27,861 bases of DNA from Bacillota bacterium (GCA_023422005.1 JAEZSC010000003.1:1-27861), one strand, 5' to 3'; positions 1 to 8,575 are shown, counted from the stretch's first letter. Program-made: numbers and translations. The notes: a model not told the origin generated them from the sequence alone.

Positions 1-160
1 CGATCATGGCGGTGCTCAGGTTGTCGCGCTGCCGGGATACCTCCGCCATCTTCTTGTCCACGTAGATGGCGACCTTGTGGATATACTCCTCCGGCAGATC
101 CGCGAGCAGGGCGTACTCGTTGCCCGCAATGCGAACCAACGTCTTATTCTTCTGCGACAC
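1..160 (-). CDS. zapA: Cell division protein ZapA, N-terminal part (cut by window edge)
   Basis: ZapA is a small cytoplasmic protein that binds FtsZ and bundles its filaments at the division ring. The visible N-terminus reads VSQKNKTLVRIAGNEYALLA, followed by an LPEEYIHKVAIYVDKKM stretch. This is the usual start of ZapA: a beta strand carrying I-x-G-x-E/D-Y, then a helix with Y-x-x-x-V-A-x-Y-V-D. The start chosen is GTG at 160-158, about six bases after a GGGGGAGGTG Shine-Dalgarno; an in-frame GTG at 169-167 overlaps that ribosome site and is less likely. The gene follows pheT by about 100 bases on the same strand, and pheS-pheT-zapA is a common order in Bacillota. About 53 codons are visible and the C-terminal coiled coil is missing. 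The identification rests on this short stretch plus context. Confidence 0.85.
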   Translation of the reverse strand, partial: MSQKNKTLVRIAGNEYALLADLPEEYIHKVAIYVDKKMAEVSRQRDNLSTAMI

Positions 161-261
161 ACCGCTCACCTCCCCCGCATGACGATCTACACCAACATAT
201 TACAATAACCGAACACTGGGCACAAGTAGCAATTTACAGTTTTACCAGCAAATTACAGCCT

Positions 262-2694
262 TTATGCCCTCAATTCGGCATCATGCGCGTCTTTGAGCAC
301 GGCCACCACGCGGTTGAACACGGTGGTAACCTCGTCGTCCACCAGCGTGTGGTCGGTGGCTTGCAGGCGCAGCGAGAAGGCCACGCTCTTGCGTCCCTCG
401 GCCACCTGTTTGCCCTCGTAGATATCGAAGAGCTCCACGGCCTCCAGCAGAGGGCCCCCGGCGCTGCGGATGCAGGCCAGCAGATCGCCCGCGGCGGCGT
501 CGCGTCCCACGGTTACGGCCAGGTCGCGGCTGACCGACGGGAACTTGGGCAGCGGCACGATGGGGGCGTCGGGGTTGCCAAGGGCAAGCAGAGCATCCAC
601 ATCCACCTCGGCCAGCAACACCCGGCGGCTGAGCTCAAAGCGCTGAGCCACCTCGGGGTGCAGCTCGCCCAGCACGGCGATGCGGGCATCCCCGATCCAC
701 ATCTCGGCGCTGCGGCCGGGGTGGTGCCAGGACGCCCCGCCGGCGCGGGTCGTGGCCTCGGGAGCGCCGAAACGCTCCAGCAGCGTCTCCACGATGCCCT
801 TGAGGTCGTAGAAATCCGCGCTGTCGTCGGCGATGCCCACGCACAGCCACTCCCGCTCCTCGCAGGGTGTGTCCAGCGAATAGGAGCCGTCGGCGTTGCG
901 GGGCGCGGCGTCGGCCTTGGCCCGGAAGGTGTGGGCGATCTCGAACAGGCGCACGGCCTGGGCCTTGCGGTTCAGGTTGTTGGCCAGGGACTTGAGCATC
1001 GAGGGCGCCAGCGTGGGGCGCATCAGGCTATAATCCTCGCCGATTGGGTTAATCAGGCGCACGCCGGCCCTCAGCGGGTCGTCGGCGGCCAAGCCCAGGC
1101 GGTCCAGCGACGAAGGCGCGATGAAGGAGTAGCTCATGGCCTCATTGAGGCCCATGGCGCTCAGGAGTTGCCGCAGCTTCAGCGCGTCCTGCTGGCGGGC
1201 GGTGCGCCGGCCCATCAGCGCCTCTCCCGGCGGGGCTATGGAAGGAATGGTGTCATATCCATACAGCCGTTGCACCTCTTCGGCGATGTCGGCGAAGGTT
1301 TCCACGTCGTCACGCCACAGCGGCACCGTCAGCTCCAGCGCATCGCCCGCGGGCTTCACACCGAAGCCCAGGCGGGTCAGGATGTCTGAAATGTTCTGGG
1401 CGGATATCTGCTGGCCCAGCAGCGCGCACACCCGTGCGGGGCTCACGGTGAGCAGCCGGGGGGCGATTTCGGCCTGCCGGCAATCTATAACGCCGGGCAC
1501 AACTTCGCCAGCGCCCAGCTGCTGCACCAGCGCCATGGCGCGGTCCAGCGCCTGCTCGGTCAGGTACAGCGGCAGATTCTTCTCATAGCGTGCCGAGCTT
1601 TCGGTGCGCATGCCCTGGGCGCGGGAGGTCAGGCGGTTGCTGCTCCACTCGAAGTTGGCGCTCTCGAATACGACCGTCGTGGTGTCCTCGAAGATGCCGG
1701 AAAGCTCGCCGCCCATGACGCCCGCCAGGGCTACCGGGCCTTCGCCGTCGGCGATGACCAGGTTGCGCGGGTTCAGCGTGCGCTGCTTGCCGTCCAGCGT
1801 CTGGAGGGTTTCCCCCTCTCCTGCCCGCCGAACAATGATTTGCTGCCCGCGCAGATTGCGGTGGTCGAAGGCGTGCATGGGCTGGCCCAACTCCAGCATC
1901 ACGTAGTTCGTGATATCCACGATGTTGTTGATGGGCCGTACGCCGCAGGCAGCCAGCGCCTGGCGCATCCACAGCGGCGAGGGCGCGATCTTCACGTTGC
2001 GCACGACCCGGGCCATATAGCGCGGGCACAGGTCATAGTCGCGCACGTCCACGCGCAGGTAGTCGCCCACCGCTCCATCCTTGGCCTCGGTATACTCCAG
2101 CGACGGCGTGCGCAGCGGCGCGCCGAGGATCGCCGAAGCCTCCCGGGCCAGGCCCAGCATGCTCATGCAGTCGGCGGCGCGGTTGGCGGTGATCTTGAAG
2201 TCGATGACCGGCTCCTTGATGCCCACGATGTCCAACACGTCGCTGCCGGGGGCGTACTCCTCCTGGAAGATCAGGATACCGTCCACCGACGCGCCGGGGT
2301 AGTAATCGTCGCCGATGCCCAGCTCCTCGCCGGCACACAGCATGCCTTCGCTTTCCACGCCGCGCAGCTTGGAACGCTTGATCACGATGCCGCCGGGCAG
2401 GTGCGAGCCCAAGACGCTGACCGGCACCAGAGCGCCCTCGAACACGTTGGTTGCCCCGGTGACAATTTGCAATGGGCGTTCGCCGCCCACATCCACCGAA
2501 CAAACGACCAGCTTGTCGGCGTTGGGATGGCGCTCGATTTTCAGGATGCGGCCCACGACGACGTTGCTGATCTCGGCGGCGGGCGTCAAAATCTCCTCCA
2601 CCTCGAAGCCAGCCATGATCATGCGCCGGGAGAACTCGGCGATGTCCAGGCCGATGTCGGTATATTCCTTAAGCCATTTCAACGGTGTCTTCAT
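262..2694 (-). CDS. pheT: Phenylalanine--tRNA ligase beta subunit
   Basis: This is the beta chain of the cytoplasmic alpha2-beta2 synthetase that charges tRNA-Phe. At 810 residues it has normal bacterial length. The N-terminus MKTPLKWLKEYTDI leads into the EMAP/OB-fold tRNA-binding domain (about residues 40-150, with ERHPNADKL and QIVTGATNV). The B3/B4 editing region follows, then the B5 domain, the catalytic-like domain (MRPTLAPSMLKSLANNLNRK), and the FDX-ACB anticodon-binding domain at the C-terminus (PKFPSVSRDLAVTV). The ATG lies six bases after a GAGGTAG ribosome site and 11 bases after the pheS stop, so the two are co-transcribed from the T-box promoter upstream of pheS. No truncation or missing domain is visible. 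Confidence 0.98.
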   Translation of the reverse strand: MKTPLKWLKEYTDIGLDIAEFSRRMIMAGFEVEEILTPAAEISNVVVGRILKIERHPNADKLVVCSVDVGGERPLQIVTGATNVFEGALVPVSVLGSHLPGGIVIKRSKLRGVESEGMLCAGEELGIGDDYYPGASVDGILIFQEEYAPGSDVLDIVGIKEPVIDFKITANRAADCMSMLGLAREASAILGAPLRTPSLEYTEAKDGAVGDYLRVDVRDYDLCPRYMARVVRNVKIAPSPLWMRQALAACGVRPINNIVDITNYVMLELGQPMHAFDHRNLRGQQIIVRRAGEGETLQTLDGKQRTLNPRNLVIADGEGPVALAGVMGGELSGIFEDTTTVVFESANFEWSSNRLTSRAQGMRTESSARYEKNLPLYLTEQALDRAMALVQQLGAGEVVPGVIDCRQAEIAPRLLTVSPARVCALLGQQISAQNISDILTRLGFGVKPAGDALELTVPLWRDDVETFADIAEEVQRLYGYDTIPSIAPPGEALMGRRTARQQDALKLRQLLSAMGLNEAMSYSFIAPSSLDRLGLAADDPLRAGVRLINPIGEDYSLMRPTLAPSMLKSLANNLNRKAQAVRLFEIAHTFRAKADAAPRNADGSYSLDTPCEEREWLCVGIADDSADFYDLKGIVETLLERFGAPEATTRAGGASWHHPGRSAEMWIGDARIAVLGELHPEVAQRFELSRRVLLAEVDVDALLALGNPDAPIVPLPKFPSVSRDLAVTVGRDAAAGDLLACIRSAGGPLLEAVELFDIYEGKQVAEGRKSVAFSLRLQATDHTLVDDEVTTVFNRVVAVLKDAHDAELRA

Positions 2695-2705
2695 CGCTCG
2701 CTACC

Positions 2706-3734
2706 TCACTTAATTTGCTCGAGAAACCGCAAATCGTTCTCGAACAGCGTCCGCAGATCGGAAATGCCGTATTTGCTGACGGTCAGACGGTCCAGCCCCA
2801 TGCCGAAGGCGAAACCGGAGTACACGTCGGAATCGATGCCGCACATGTCCAGCACCTTCGGATTGACCATGCCGCACCCTAAGAGCTCAATCCAGCCGGT
2901 GCCGCGGCACACGCGGCAGCCGTCATCCTTGCCGTCGCACACATAGCACGAGATGTCCACCTCTGCGCTGGGCTCGGTGAACGGGAAGTAGCTGGGCCGG
3001 AAGCGGGTGCGGGTGCGCTCTCCGTAAAACTCCCGGGCGAAAATATCCAGCGTACCCTTCAAGTGCCCCATATGGATGCCGCGATCCACGACCAACCCTT
3101 CTATCTGGTGGAACACCGGAGAATGGGTGGCGTCCACCTCGTCCAGGCGGTAGACGCGGCCGGGGCACACGATACGGATGGGCGGCGCTTGGGTCAGCAT
3201 CGTGCGGGCCTGCACCGGCGAGGTGTGGGTGCGCAGCAGGCTGTTGGCGTCCACGTAGAACGAATCATGCATATCGCGGCTGGGGTGGTTGGCCGGCAGG
3301 TTCAGCAGCTCAAAGTTGAAGTGATCCCACTCGACCTCCGGCCCTTCGGCGATGGCGAAGCCCATGCCGATGAACACGTCCTCAGCCTGTCTGCGCACCA
3401 GCGACAGCGGGTGCAGATGACCGAGAACCGGTTTGCGGCCGGGGATGGTCACATCCAGGCGCTCCTGGGCCAGGCGCTGGGCCTGCGCGGCGGTTTGCAG
3501 CGTGGCCAGGCGCGCGTCGATGGCGGCCTCCAACTCGGCGCGCACGTCGTTTACGCGCTTGCCCATTGCCGGGCGCTCGGAGGCGTCCAGGCTGCCCATG
3601 GCACGCAGCAGCCCCGTGAGTTCCCCCTTCTTGCCCAGCACCTTGACGCGCAGCTGCTCCAGCTCATCCAGCGTCTGCGCCTGTTCCAGCAGCGCTCGGG
3701 TCTCCGCGGCGATGCGTTGCAGTTCGTTTTGCAT
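2706..3734 (-). CDS. pheS: Phenylalanine--tRNA ligase alpha subunit
   Basis: Catalytic subunit of phenylalanyl-tRNA synthetase; it forms Phe-AMP and transfers Phe to tRNA. It has an N-terminal coiled-coil tRNA-binding arm (residues 1-80, with KGELTGLLRAMGSL). The class II catalytic core contains HPLSLVRRQAEDVFIGMGF, motif 2 near GRVYRLDEVDATHSPVFHQIEG, and motif 3 FAFGMGLDRLTVSKYGI. The frame is open upstream to a TTG at 3755, but ATG at 3734 has an AAAGGGGTAG ribosome site at good distance and gives MQNELQRIAAE, the expected start, for 342 residues. The CYVCDGKDDGCRVCRGTGW stretch is the Cys-rich insert found in many Gram-positive and thermophile PheS proteins. First gene of the operon behind the T-box leader. 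Confidence 0.98.
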   Translation of the reverse strand: MQNELQRIAAETRALLEQAQTLDELEQLRVKVLGKKGELTGLLRAMGSLDASERPAMGKRVNDVRAELEAAIDARLATLQTAAQAQRLAQERLDVTIPGRKPVLGHLHPLSLVRRQAEDVFIGMGFAIAEGPEVEWDHFNFELLNLPANHPSRDMHDSFYVDANSLLRTHTSPVQARTMLTQAPPIRIVCPGRVYRLDEVDATHSPVFHQIEGLVVDRGIHMGHLKGTLDIFAREFYGERTRTRFRPSYFPFTEPSAEVDISCYVCDGKDDGCRVCRGTGWIELLGCGMVNPKVLDMCGIDSDVYSGFAFGMGLDRLTVSKYGISDLRTLFENDLRFLEQIK

Positions 3735-3803
3735 GTCCCTACCCCTTTCCTGCAAGGCAATCAGCTTGCTGATTGCCGGTCGCCCTCAGGCGATGATAAA
3801 ATC

Positions 3804-3838
3804 AAAAAAATGCCTCCGCCCCACAATGGGGCGAAGGC
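3804..3838 (-). terminator. T-box-controlled intrinsic terminator before pheS
   Basis: On the minus strand an 11-base-pair stem (3812-3822 with 3828-3838, one G-U pair) with a five-base loop is followed by a run of seven U (3804-3810). Its 5' arm directly follows the conserved T-box sequence, as expected for a terminator competing with the antiterminator. It lies about 70 bases before the pheS start. Confidence 0.93.
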
Positions 3839-4052
3839 ACGCGGTACCACCCAAATTCACCCGTCACACTGGAACGGGCCTCATACGGTTGTAACGGAAC
3901 CACCGTCCGCACCTACTTGAACGATGTTCGTTCAGCGCGCCGCTCCGGGGCGAACTTCCCTGCAGTCCTGTGGCAGCGGCGCTTGCAGCCGGTGGCGCCG
4001 CCTCTCTGGGGCCATGGTGCCTGAGGTACTCTCCTCTTCATCGCGTTTACGT
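3804..4052 (-). ncRNA. T-box riboswitch, tRNA-Phe specific
   Basis: This leader RNA senses uncharged tRNA-Phe and lets transcription read into pheST when charging is low. Read on the minus strand it shows the stem I start GATGAAGAGGAGAGTA (about 4041-4026) and the AGAGAGGCGG segment. The specifier region holds a TTC codon (Phe) inside GGGAAGTTCGCCCCGGAG near 3960-3943. Next comes AGTAGGTGCGGACGG, and finally the T-box itself, GGGTGGTACCGCG, complementary to 3840-3852. The terminator stem follows at once. The TTC specifier agrees with the downstream gene. The assignment comes directly from these conserved blocks; only the exact RNA 5' end is inferred from the promoter. Confidence 0.96.
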
Positions 4053-4058
4053 TGCGTT

Positions 4059-4088
4059 ATTATATCACGCTGTGCATGAACTATGCAA
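4059..4088 (-). promoter_or_regulatory. SigA-type promoter for the T-box/pheST operon
   Basis: On the minus strand, -35 TTGCAT (4088-4083) and a perfect -10 TATAAT (4064-4059) are separated by 18 bases. The predicted transcript start falls a few bases before the T-box stem I sequence. The -35 box lies only 11 bases from the stop of the next minus-strand gene. Confidence 0.8.
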
Positions 4089-4099
4089 TTGGTTTTGTG

Positions 4100-5677
4100 T
4101 CAGCTGGCAGCCTGGTTTTTGGTTTCATGATAGTCTTCCTCGGTATTTATGTCCCAAACAGCCTTTCGGTCCCCCTTGCCCTGCACGGCGTCCACGGCTG
4201 CCATGGCGGTCAGCATGGAGTGGTCCATGTTGTTGTAGCGGTGCTGGCCGTTGCGGCCGATGCAGTGCAGGTTTTCAAAGCCCAGCAGATAGTCCTTCAC
4301 ACGGTCGAACTGCGCATACACGCCGAAGTAGGCCGGATAGGCCTTTTTCACGCGGAAACGCACACCGTCCAGCACGGAGTCTTCCTCAATGACGCCGGTG
4401 CGCACAAGCTCCTGTGCGGCCATTTGGACAAAGGCCGCGTCGTCCATGGCCCACAGCTCGTCGCCCTCATTGCAGAAGTATTCCAACCCCAGCCACACAG
4501 TGTCCGGGTCCGCCACCATGTAGGGCGACCAGTTGTTGAAGATCTGCAGGCGGCCGATCTTCACGTCGTCCTCCTGAATGTACACCCACGTGTCCGGCAC
4601 GATGCCGTTCAACGTCTTGATACCGGTCGTGTTCCTGAGTTTCAGGCGTTTTACCAGCAACCCTACGGTGACAAAGTCGCGGTAAGGCAGACTTGCGGCG
4701 ATGCCGGCCACATCGGCAGGCACATCCTCACCTCGAAGCCCTGCCACCAAATCCTTCACAGGCATCGTGGAAAACACGAAGTCGCAGGAGATCTCGTGGC
4801 GCTGGCCGCCTTGCTCATAGACGACCGAGCGGATCGCGCCGCCGTCGGCGTTCAGCTCCGCCACGCGGCAGCCCCGGCGCACCTCCCCACCCAGTGCAGC
4901 GATCTCCTCGGCCACGGTCTCCCACAGCTGCCCAGGGCCGTGCTTGGGATAGAGGAACCGCGAGATCAACGAGGTTTCTTGCTCCTTCTGGGCGATATCG
5001 GCCTTGCGCTGGAAGGGCTTTTTGAGCGCCGACAGCACCGCCTTGGTCAGCGACAGGCCCTTGATGCGCTGGGCGCCCCAGGCGGCGGAGATGTCCCTGG
5101 GGTGGCGGCCCCAAACCTTCTCGGTGTATTTCTCGAAGAACATGCCATAGAGCGGCCGGCCGAAGCGGTTGATCATGAAGTCTTCCAGCGTACGCTCCGG
5201 ACGCCTGTGCAGCCGGGAGCCGACGTAGCCAAAGCCTGCCTTCATCGTGCGAGCAAAACCCATGTTCAGGAAGGTTTCCGGCTTCATGGAGATCGGATAA
5301 TCGAAGAATTTGCGCAGATACAGTATGCGGGAAACGCGCTCGCGCACCAGCATCACGCGGTCCTCCCTTTCGGGGTTGGGCCCTCCGGGTGAAAGCGTTG
5401 GCACGCGGCCCAGGGCCAGGTCGTCCCGGGATGGGTTGCCCTGCACCGGAAGCACATCGAGCCACCAGCGCATCACACGGTCGTCCTTGCTGAAGAAGCG
5501 GTGGCCGCCGATGTCCATACGGTTGCCCTTGTGGTTCATCGTCTGGGCGATGCCGCCGATGGACCGGCTTTCCTCCAGCACGATCGGGTGTATATCGGTC
5601 TGCCGGAGCAGCTCCAGCGCGGCGGTGAGCCCTGCGGGTCCCGCGCCGATGATGACGGCGGTCTTCTGTTGCGCCAT
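4100..5677 (-). CDS. FAD-dependent oxidoreductase, amine oxidase/UDP-galactopyranose-mutase-like
   Basis: A flavoprotein of 525 residues from ATG 5677. The N-terminus has a Rossmann FAD site, TAVIIGAGPAGLTAALELL (GAGPAG at residues 11-16), ending in an acidic strand (VLEES) and GGIAQTM, as in the amine oxidase/protoporphyrinogen oxidase/UDP-galactopyranose mutase superfamily. A second cofactor-binding motif lies near the C-terminus (LLGFENLHCIGRNGQHRYNN). Proteins of this size and pattern are often found near polysaccharide synthesis genes, but no sugar genes lie here, so the substrate is unknown. The start follows a CGAGGT ribosome site; the longer frame to 5749 has no good ribosome site and overlaps the predicted promoter. 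It looks like a single-gene transcription unit with its own promoter. Family assignment is firm, reaction is not. Confidence 0.8.
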   Translation of the reverse strand: MAQQKTAVIIGAGPAGLTAALELLRQTDIHPIVLEESRSIGGIAQTMNHKGNRMDIGGHRFFSKDDRVMRWWLDVLPVQGNPSRDDLALGRVPTLSPGGPNPEREDRVMLVRERVSRILYLRKFFDYPISMKPETFLNMGFARTMKAGFGYVGSRLHRRPERTLEDFMINRFGRPLYGMFFEKYTEKVWGRHPRDISAAWGAQRIKGLSLTKAVLSALKKPFQRKADIAQKEQETSLISRFLYPKHGPGQLWETVAEEIAALGGEVRRGCRVAELNADGGAIRSVVYEQGGQRHEISCDFVFSTMPVKDLVAGLRGEDVPADVAGIAASLPYRDFVTVGLLVKRLKLRNTTGIKTLNGIVPDTWVYIQEDDVKIGRLQIFNNWSPYMVADPDTVWLGLEYFCNEGDELWAMDDAAFVQMAAQELVRTGVIEEDSVLDGVRFRVKKAYPAYFGVYAQFDRVKDYLLGFENLHCIGRNGQHRYNNMDHSMLTAMAAVDAVQGKGDRKAVWDINTEEDYHETKNQAAS

Positions 5678-5720
5678 TGAATACCTCGGTTTCTGTTGCC
5701 CGGTCGCGGGCACAACGCGA

Positions 5721-5749
5721 ATTATAGTATATCGATTTGAAAATAGCAA
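5721..5749 (-). promoter_or_regulatory. SigA-type promoter for the FAD oxidoreductase gene
   Basis: On the minus strand, -35 TTGCTA (5749-5744), a 17-base spacer and a perfect -10 TATAAT (5726-5721), ending about 44 bases before the ATG at 5677. This promoter supports the shorter start, since the longer open frame would begin inside its -35 box. Confidence 0.75.
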
Positions 5750-5836
5750 TTATGATCTTTATGTCGATTTTCTTAAGGAACCTGTCCTTCTCAAATTAGC
5801 TTTGCGATAAATTTGACGAACGCGCCGCCGGTTTTG

Positions 5837-5866
5837 TTTCCATCGCTCCCCTGCTTATGCTATAAT
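5837..5866 (+). promoter_or_regulatory. Promoter for the NifU-like/GGGtGRT operon
   Basis: A perfect -10 TATAAT at 5861-5866 with a weak -35 candidate TTTCCA at 5837-5842 (18-base spacer). The gene start is at 5912, behind an AAGGAGGAAC ribosome site. Confidence 0.6.
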
Positions 5867-5911
5867 ATTTGAGATTTTGCGCGTCGAGCATTTTTGACAA
5901 GGAGGAACATC

Positions 5912-6604
5912 ATGGAGTATTCAAGAGAAGTGGAAGAAATGATGTGCGTAGCCAAAGGCCCGCATCATGGACCCGCTCCGATCCCCGAAGAAGGTAAATG
6001 GGTCAAGAGCTATGAAGTCAAGGATATCTCCGGCTTCACCCATGGCGTAGGCTGGTGCGCGCCGCAGCAGGGCGCTTGCAAGCTCAGCCTCAACGTGAAG
6101 GACGGCATCATCCAGGAGGCCCTGGTAGAGACCATCGGCTGCAGTGGCATGACCCACTCCGCCGCCATGGCCGCGGAGATTCTGCCCGGCAAGACCGTGC
6201 TGGAAGCCTTGAACACCGACCTCGTGTGCGACGCCATCAACACCGCCATGCGCGAGCTGTTCCTGCAGATTGCCTACGGCCGCAGCCAGTCGGCTTTCTC
6301 CGAGGGCGGCCTGCCCATCGGCGCGGGCCTGGAAGACCTGGGCAAAGGCCTGCGCTCCCAGATCGGCACGATGTACGGCACCAAGGCCAAGGGCGTGCGA
6401 TTCATGGAGATGGCCGAGGGCTATGTGCTGGAAATGGGCCTGGATGAGAACAATGAGGTCATCGGCTACAAGTTCGTGAGCCTGGGCAAGATGCTCGAAG
6501 CCATCCGCAAGGGCGTGGACCCCAAGGAAGCATTCGAGAAGAACGTGGGCACCTATGGCCGTTTCGACGAAGCGGTCAAGAAGATCGACCCGCGCCATAA
6601 CTAA
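5912..6604 (+). CDS. NifU-like iron-sulfur cluster scaffold family protein, partner of GGGtGRT
   Basis: A 230-residue protein whose middle part resembles the NifU/IscU scaffold fold. C49 and C56 lie in GWCAPQQGAC, C77 in LVETIGCSGMTHSAAMA (compare the GCGxxxAS stretch of IscU), and C106 further on. These are candidate cluster ligands. The C-terminal half (YGRSQSAFSEGGLPIGAGLEDL onward) is not part of a classical IscU and looks specific to this family. ATG at 5912 has a very strong ribosome site; an upstream in-frame start lacks one. It is 15 bases before the GGGtGRT gene and shares its promoter and terminator. Such pairs are known in Clostridia but, to my knowledge, their role is not settled. 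No SUF, ISC or NIF genes are adjacent. A true Fe-S scaffold function is inference. Confidence 0.82.
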   Translation: MEYSREVEEMMCVAKGPHHGPAPIPEEGKWVKSYEVKDISGFTHGVGWCAPQQGACKLSLNVKDGIIQEALVETIGCSGMTHSAAMAAEILPGKTVLEALNTDLVCDAINTAMRELFLQIAYGRSQSAFSEGGLPIGAGLEDLGKGLRSQIGTMYGTKAKGVRFMEMAEGYVLEMGLDENNEVIGYKFVSLGKMLEAIRKGVDPKEAFEKNVGTYGRFDEAVKKIDPRHN

Positions 6605-6619
6605 AGGAGGGAAGCGAAA

Positions 6620-7618
6620 ATGGCACAGTTTGAGAGCTACGAGAGAAGAATCAAGCAGATAGAAAAATGCATGGCCGAGTACGGCATTCCCTCCCTGGAT
6701 GAGGCCAAGGAATACTGCCTGAGCAAGGGCGTGGACGTGGAGAAGATCGTCCGCGGCATCCAGATGATCGCCTTCGAGAACGCCGTGTGGGCCTACACGC
6801 TGGGCGCCCGCATCGCCTTTGCCAAGGGCGCCAAAAACGCCGCCGAAGCCGCTGAGGCCATCGGCATCGGCCTGCAGGCATTCTGCATCCCCGGCTCCGT
6901 TGCCGACAGCCGCCAGGTGGGCATCGGCCACGGCAACCTGGCCGCCATGCTGCTGCGCGAGGAGACCAAGTGCTTCTGCTTCCTGGCCGGGCACGAGAGC
7001 TTCGCCGCCGCCGAGGGCGCCATCGGCATCGCCCGCACCGCCAACAAGGTGCGCAAGGAGCCCCTGCAGGTCATCCTGAACGGCCTGGGCAAGGACGCGG
7101 CCTACATCATCAGCCGCATCAACGGCTTCACCTATATCAAGACCGAGTACAACTATTACACCGGTGAGCTCAAGATCGCCGACGTCAAGCCCTTCAGCAA
7201 CGGCGAGAAGGCCAAGGTGCGCGTGTATGGCTGTGACGATGTCAGCGAAGGCGTGGCCATCATGATCCACGAGAAGGTGGATGTGTCCATCACCGGCAAC
7301 TCCACCAACCCCACCCGCTTCCAGCACCCGGTGGCCGGCACCTACAAGAAGTGGTCTGTGGACAACGGCAAGCAGTTCTTCTCCGTGGCCTCCGGCGGCG
7401 GCACCGGCCGCACGCTGCACCCGGACAACATGGCCGCCGGCCCCGCCTCCTACGGCATGACCGACACCATGGGCCGCATGCACTCCGACGCGCAGTTCGC
7501 CGGTTCCTCCTCGGTGCCCGCCCACGTGGAGATGATGGGTTTGATCGGCATGGGCAACAACCCCATGGTCGGCGCCTCCGTGGCCGTGGCCGTGGCGATT
7601 GAAGAGTCTGGGAAGTAA
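6620..7618 (+). CDS. GGGtGRT protein
   Basis: A 332-residue cytoplasmic protein with the motif that names the family, GGGTGRTLHPDNMAAGP (GGGTGRT at residues 259-265). A highly conserved-looking C-terminus follows: YGMTDTMGRMHSDAQFAGS and MMGLIGMGNNPMVGA. No membrane segment or signal peptide is seen. The middle contains GSVADSRQVGIGHGNLAAM and CFCFLAGHESFAAAEGAIG. Its function is unknown to me; its constant link to the NifU-like gene suggests that the two proteins act together. The ATG follows AAAGGAGGGAAGCGAAA. The operon ends 22 bases later at a strong intrinsic terminator. Family call is firm; activity is unknown. Confidence 0.92.
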   Translation: MAQFESYERRIKQIEKCMAEYGIPSLDEAKEYCLSKGVDVEKIVRGIQMIAFENAVWAYTLGARIAFAKGAKNAAEAAEAIGIGLQAFCIPGSVADSRQVGIGHGNLAAMLLREETKCFCFLAGHESFAAAEGAIGIARTANKVRKEPLQVILNGLGKDAAYIISRINGFTYIKTEYNYYTGELKIADVKPFSNGEKAKVRVYGCDDVSEGVAIMIHEKVDVSITGNSTNPTRFQHPVAGTYKKWSVDNGKQFFSVASGGGTGRTLHPDNMAAGPASYGMTDTMGRMHSDAQFAGSSSVPAHVEMMGLIGMGNNPMVGASVAVAVAIEESGK

Positions 7619-7640
7619 ACCGAAACCTCAACCATCAAAT

Positions 7641-7673
7641 GAGCGGGCCGAAAACACGGCCCGCTCTTTTTTT
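7641..7673 (+). terminator. Intrinsic terminator after the GGGtGRT gene
   Basis: A perfect 10-base-pair GC-rich stem (7641-7650 with 7657-7666), a six-base loop AAAACA and a run of seven T (7667-7673). It also separates this operon from the convergent AraC gene, which ends at 7676. The minus strand has no T-run after the stem, so it works best for the plus strand. Confidence 0.93.
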
Positions 7674-7675
7674 GC

Positions 7676-8575
7676 TTATTCCGTCCGCCCGCTCAACCGG
7701 GCGTCGCTCTTGCGGTACTGTCGCGGCGAGCAGTTGCACGTGGCCCGGAAGATCTTATCAAAGTAGTTGATGTTGCAAAAGCCCGTGCGCGCAGCAATTT
7801 CGGCCACGGGCAGGTCGGTGTGCGCCAGCATCGCGGCGGCTTTTTCCACACGGGTCATGTTCACGAACTCCACCAGCGTGCGGCCGGTCAGCCTTTTGAA
7901 TGTCTTGCAGAAATGACCGGGGCTCAACGCGACCATGCGCGCCGCCTGGCTCACCGTCAGGCGCTGGTCGTAATGGCTGTCGATGTGCTCCAGCAGGCGC
8001 TTCACACTGTCTATGTTCGCCGACAGCCAGCCGATGACGGCGGCGCCTTCGTTCCCCTCCCGGCAGTTGCGGTGCACGGCCAGCACCAGCATCTGCAGCG
8101 CGGCCTTCACGGCCAGCTCATACCCCTCGCGCTTGCGGGCGAATTCGTCCAGCAGCAGATCCAGCGACGCCTTGAGTTCGCCATAGCCGGCGTCTCCGGG
8201 AGAAGTCTTTTCGGGAAACAGACGCTTCCCCTGTAAAAAGGGCAGCACATACTGCGCGTGATAGGGGTCCGGCGTCGCGCTGCCCAGCAGCGCCTTGTGG
8301 AACACGATGGCTTGATAGACGACCGGCTCCTCCCCCGACGCGTATCCGGAATGCAGCAGGCCGCTGTTCACGATCAGAATGTCGCCGGGGCCGGCCTCAT
8401 GGCCATGGCCCTGCAGCGTAAAGACCGCCCGGCCCTGCAGCACAGAGAGAATCTCGATGCCTTCATGCCAGTGCAACCCCAGGACGTTGCGTCCGGAGGG
8501 TGCGTTGGTGAACACGTTCATCGGGAAGAACCGGTCGATCAACCAGGTGTTTTCCCTGAGCTCCTGATTGTTCAT
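7676..8575 (-). CDS. AraC-family transcriptional regulator with N-terminal cupin domain
   Basis: A 299-residue DNA-binding regulator. The N-terminal half is a cupin sensor (LGLHWHEGIEILSVLQGRAVF, then GHEAGPGDILIVNSGLLHSG), which normally binds a sugar or related effector. The C-terminal hundred residues form the double helix-turn-helix of the AraC/XylS family: RLTVSQAARMVALSPGHFCKTFKRLTG, then LPVAEIAARTGFCNINYFDKIF and the closing SPRQYRKS. The ATG is preceded by AGGAGGGAAGCTCG. It is divergent from the isomerase/dehydrogenase pair that starts at 8700, with 124 bases between them. That is the usual arrangement for a local activator, so it probably controls those genes and itself. The inducer cannot be read from the sequence. 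Confidence 0.93.
   Translation of the reverse strand: MNNQELRENTWLIDRFFPMNVFTNAPSGRNVLGLHWHEGIEILSVLQGRAVFTLQGHGHEAGPGDILIVNSGLLHSGYASGEEPVVYQAIVFHKALLGSATPDPYHAQYVLPFLQGKRLFPEKTSPGDAGYGELKASLDLLLDEFARKREGYELAVKAALQMLVLAVHRNCREGNEGAAVIGWLSANIDSVKRLLEHIDSHYDQRLTVSQAARMVALSPGHFCKTFKRLTGRTLVEFVNMTRVEKAAAMLAHTDLPVAEIAARTGFCNINYFDKIFRATCNCSPRQYRKSDARLSGRTE

Noticed and set aside
283..1389. Long plus-strand open frame opposite pheT
   Set aside because: It is the antisense shadow of pheT, Ala/Gly/His-rich with no domain or ribosome site; GC-rich genes often leave such frames.
5921..7525. 534-codon minus-strand open frame opposite the NifU-like and GGGtGRT genes
   Set aside because: Low-complexity His/Ala/Gly/Val composition and an exact mirror of two real genes with strong ribosome sites.
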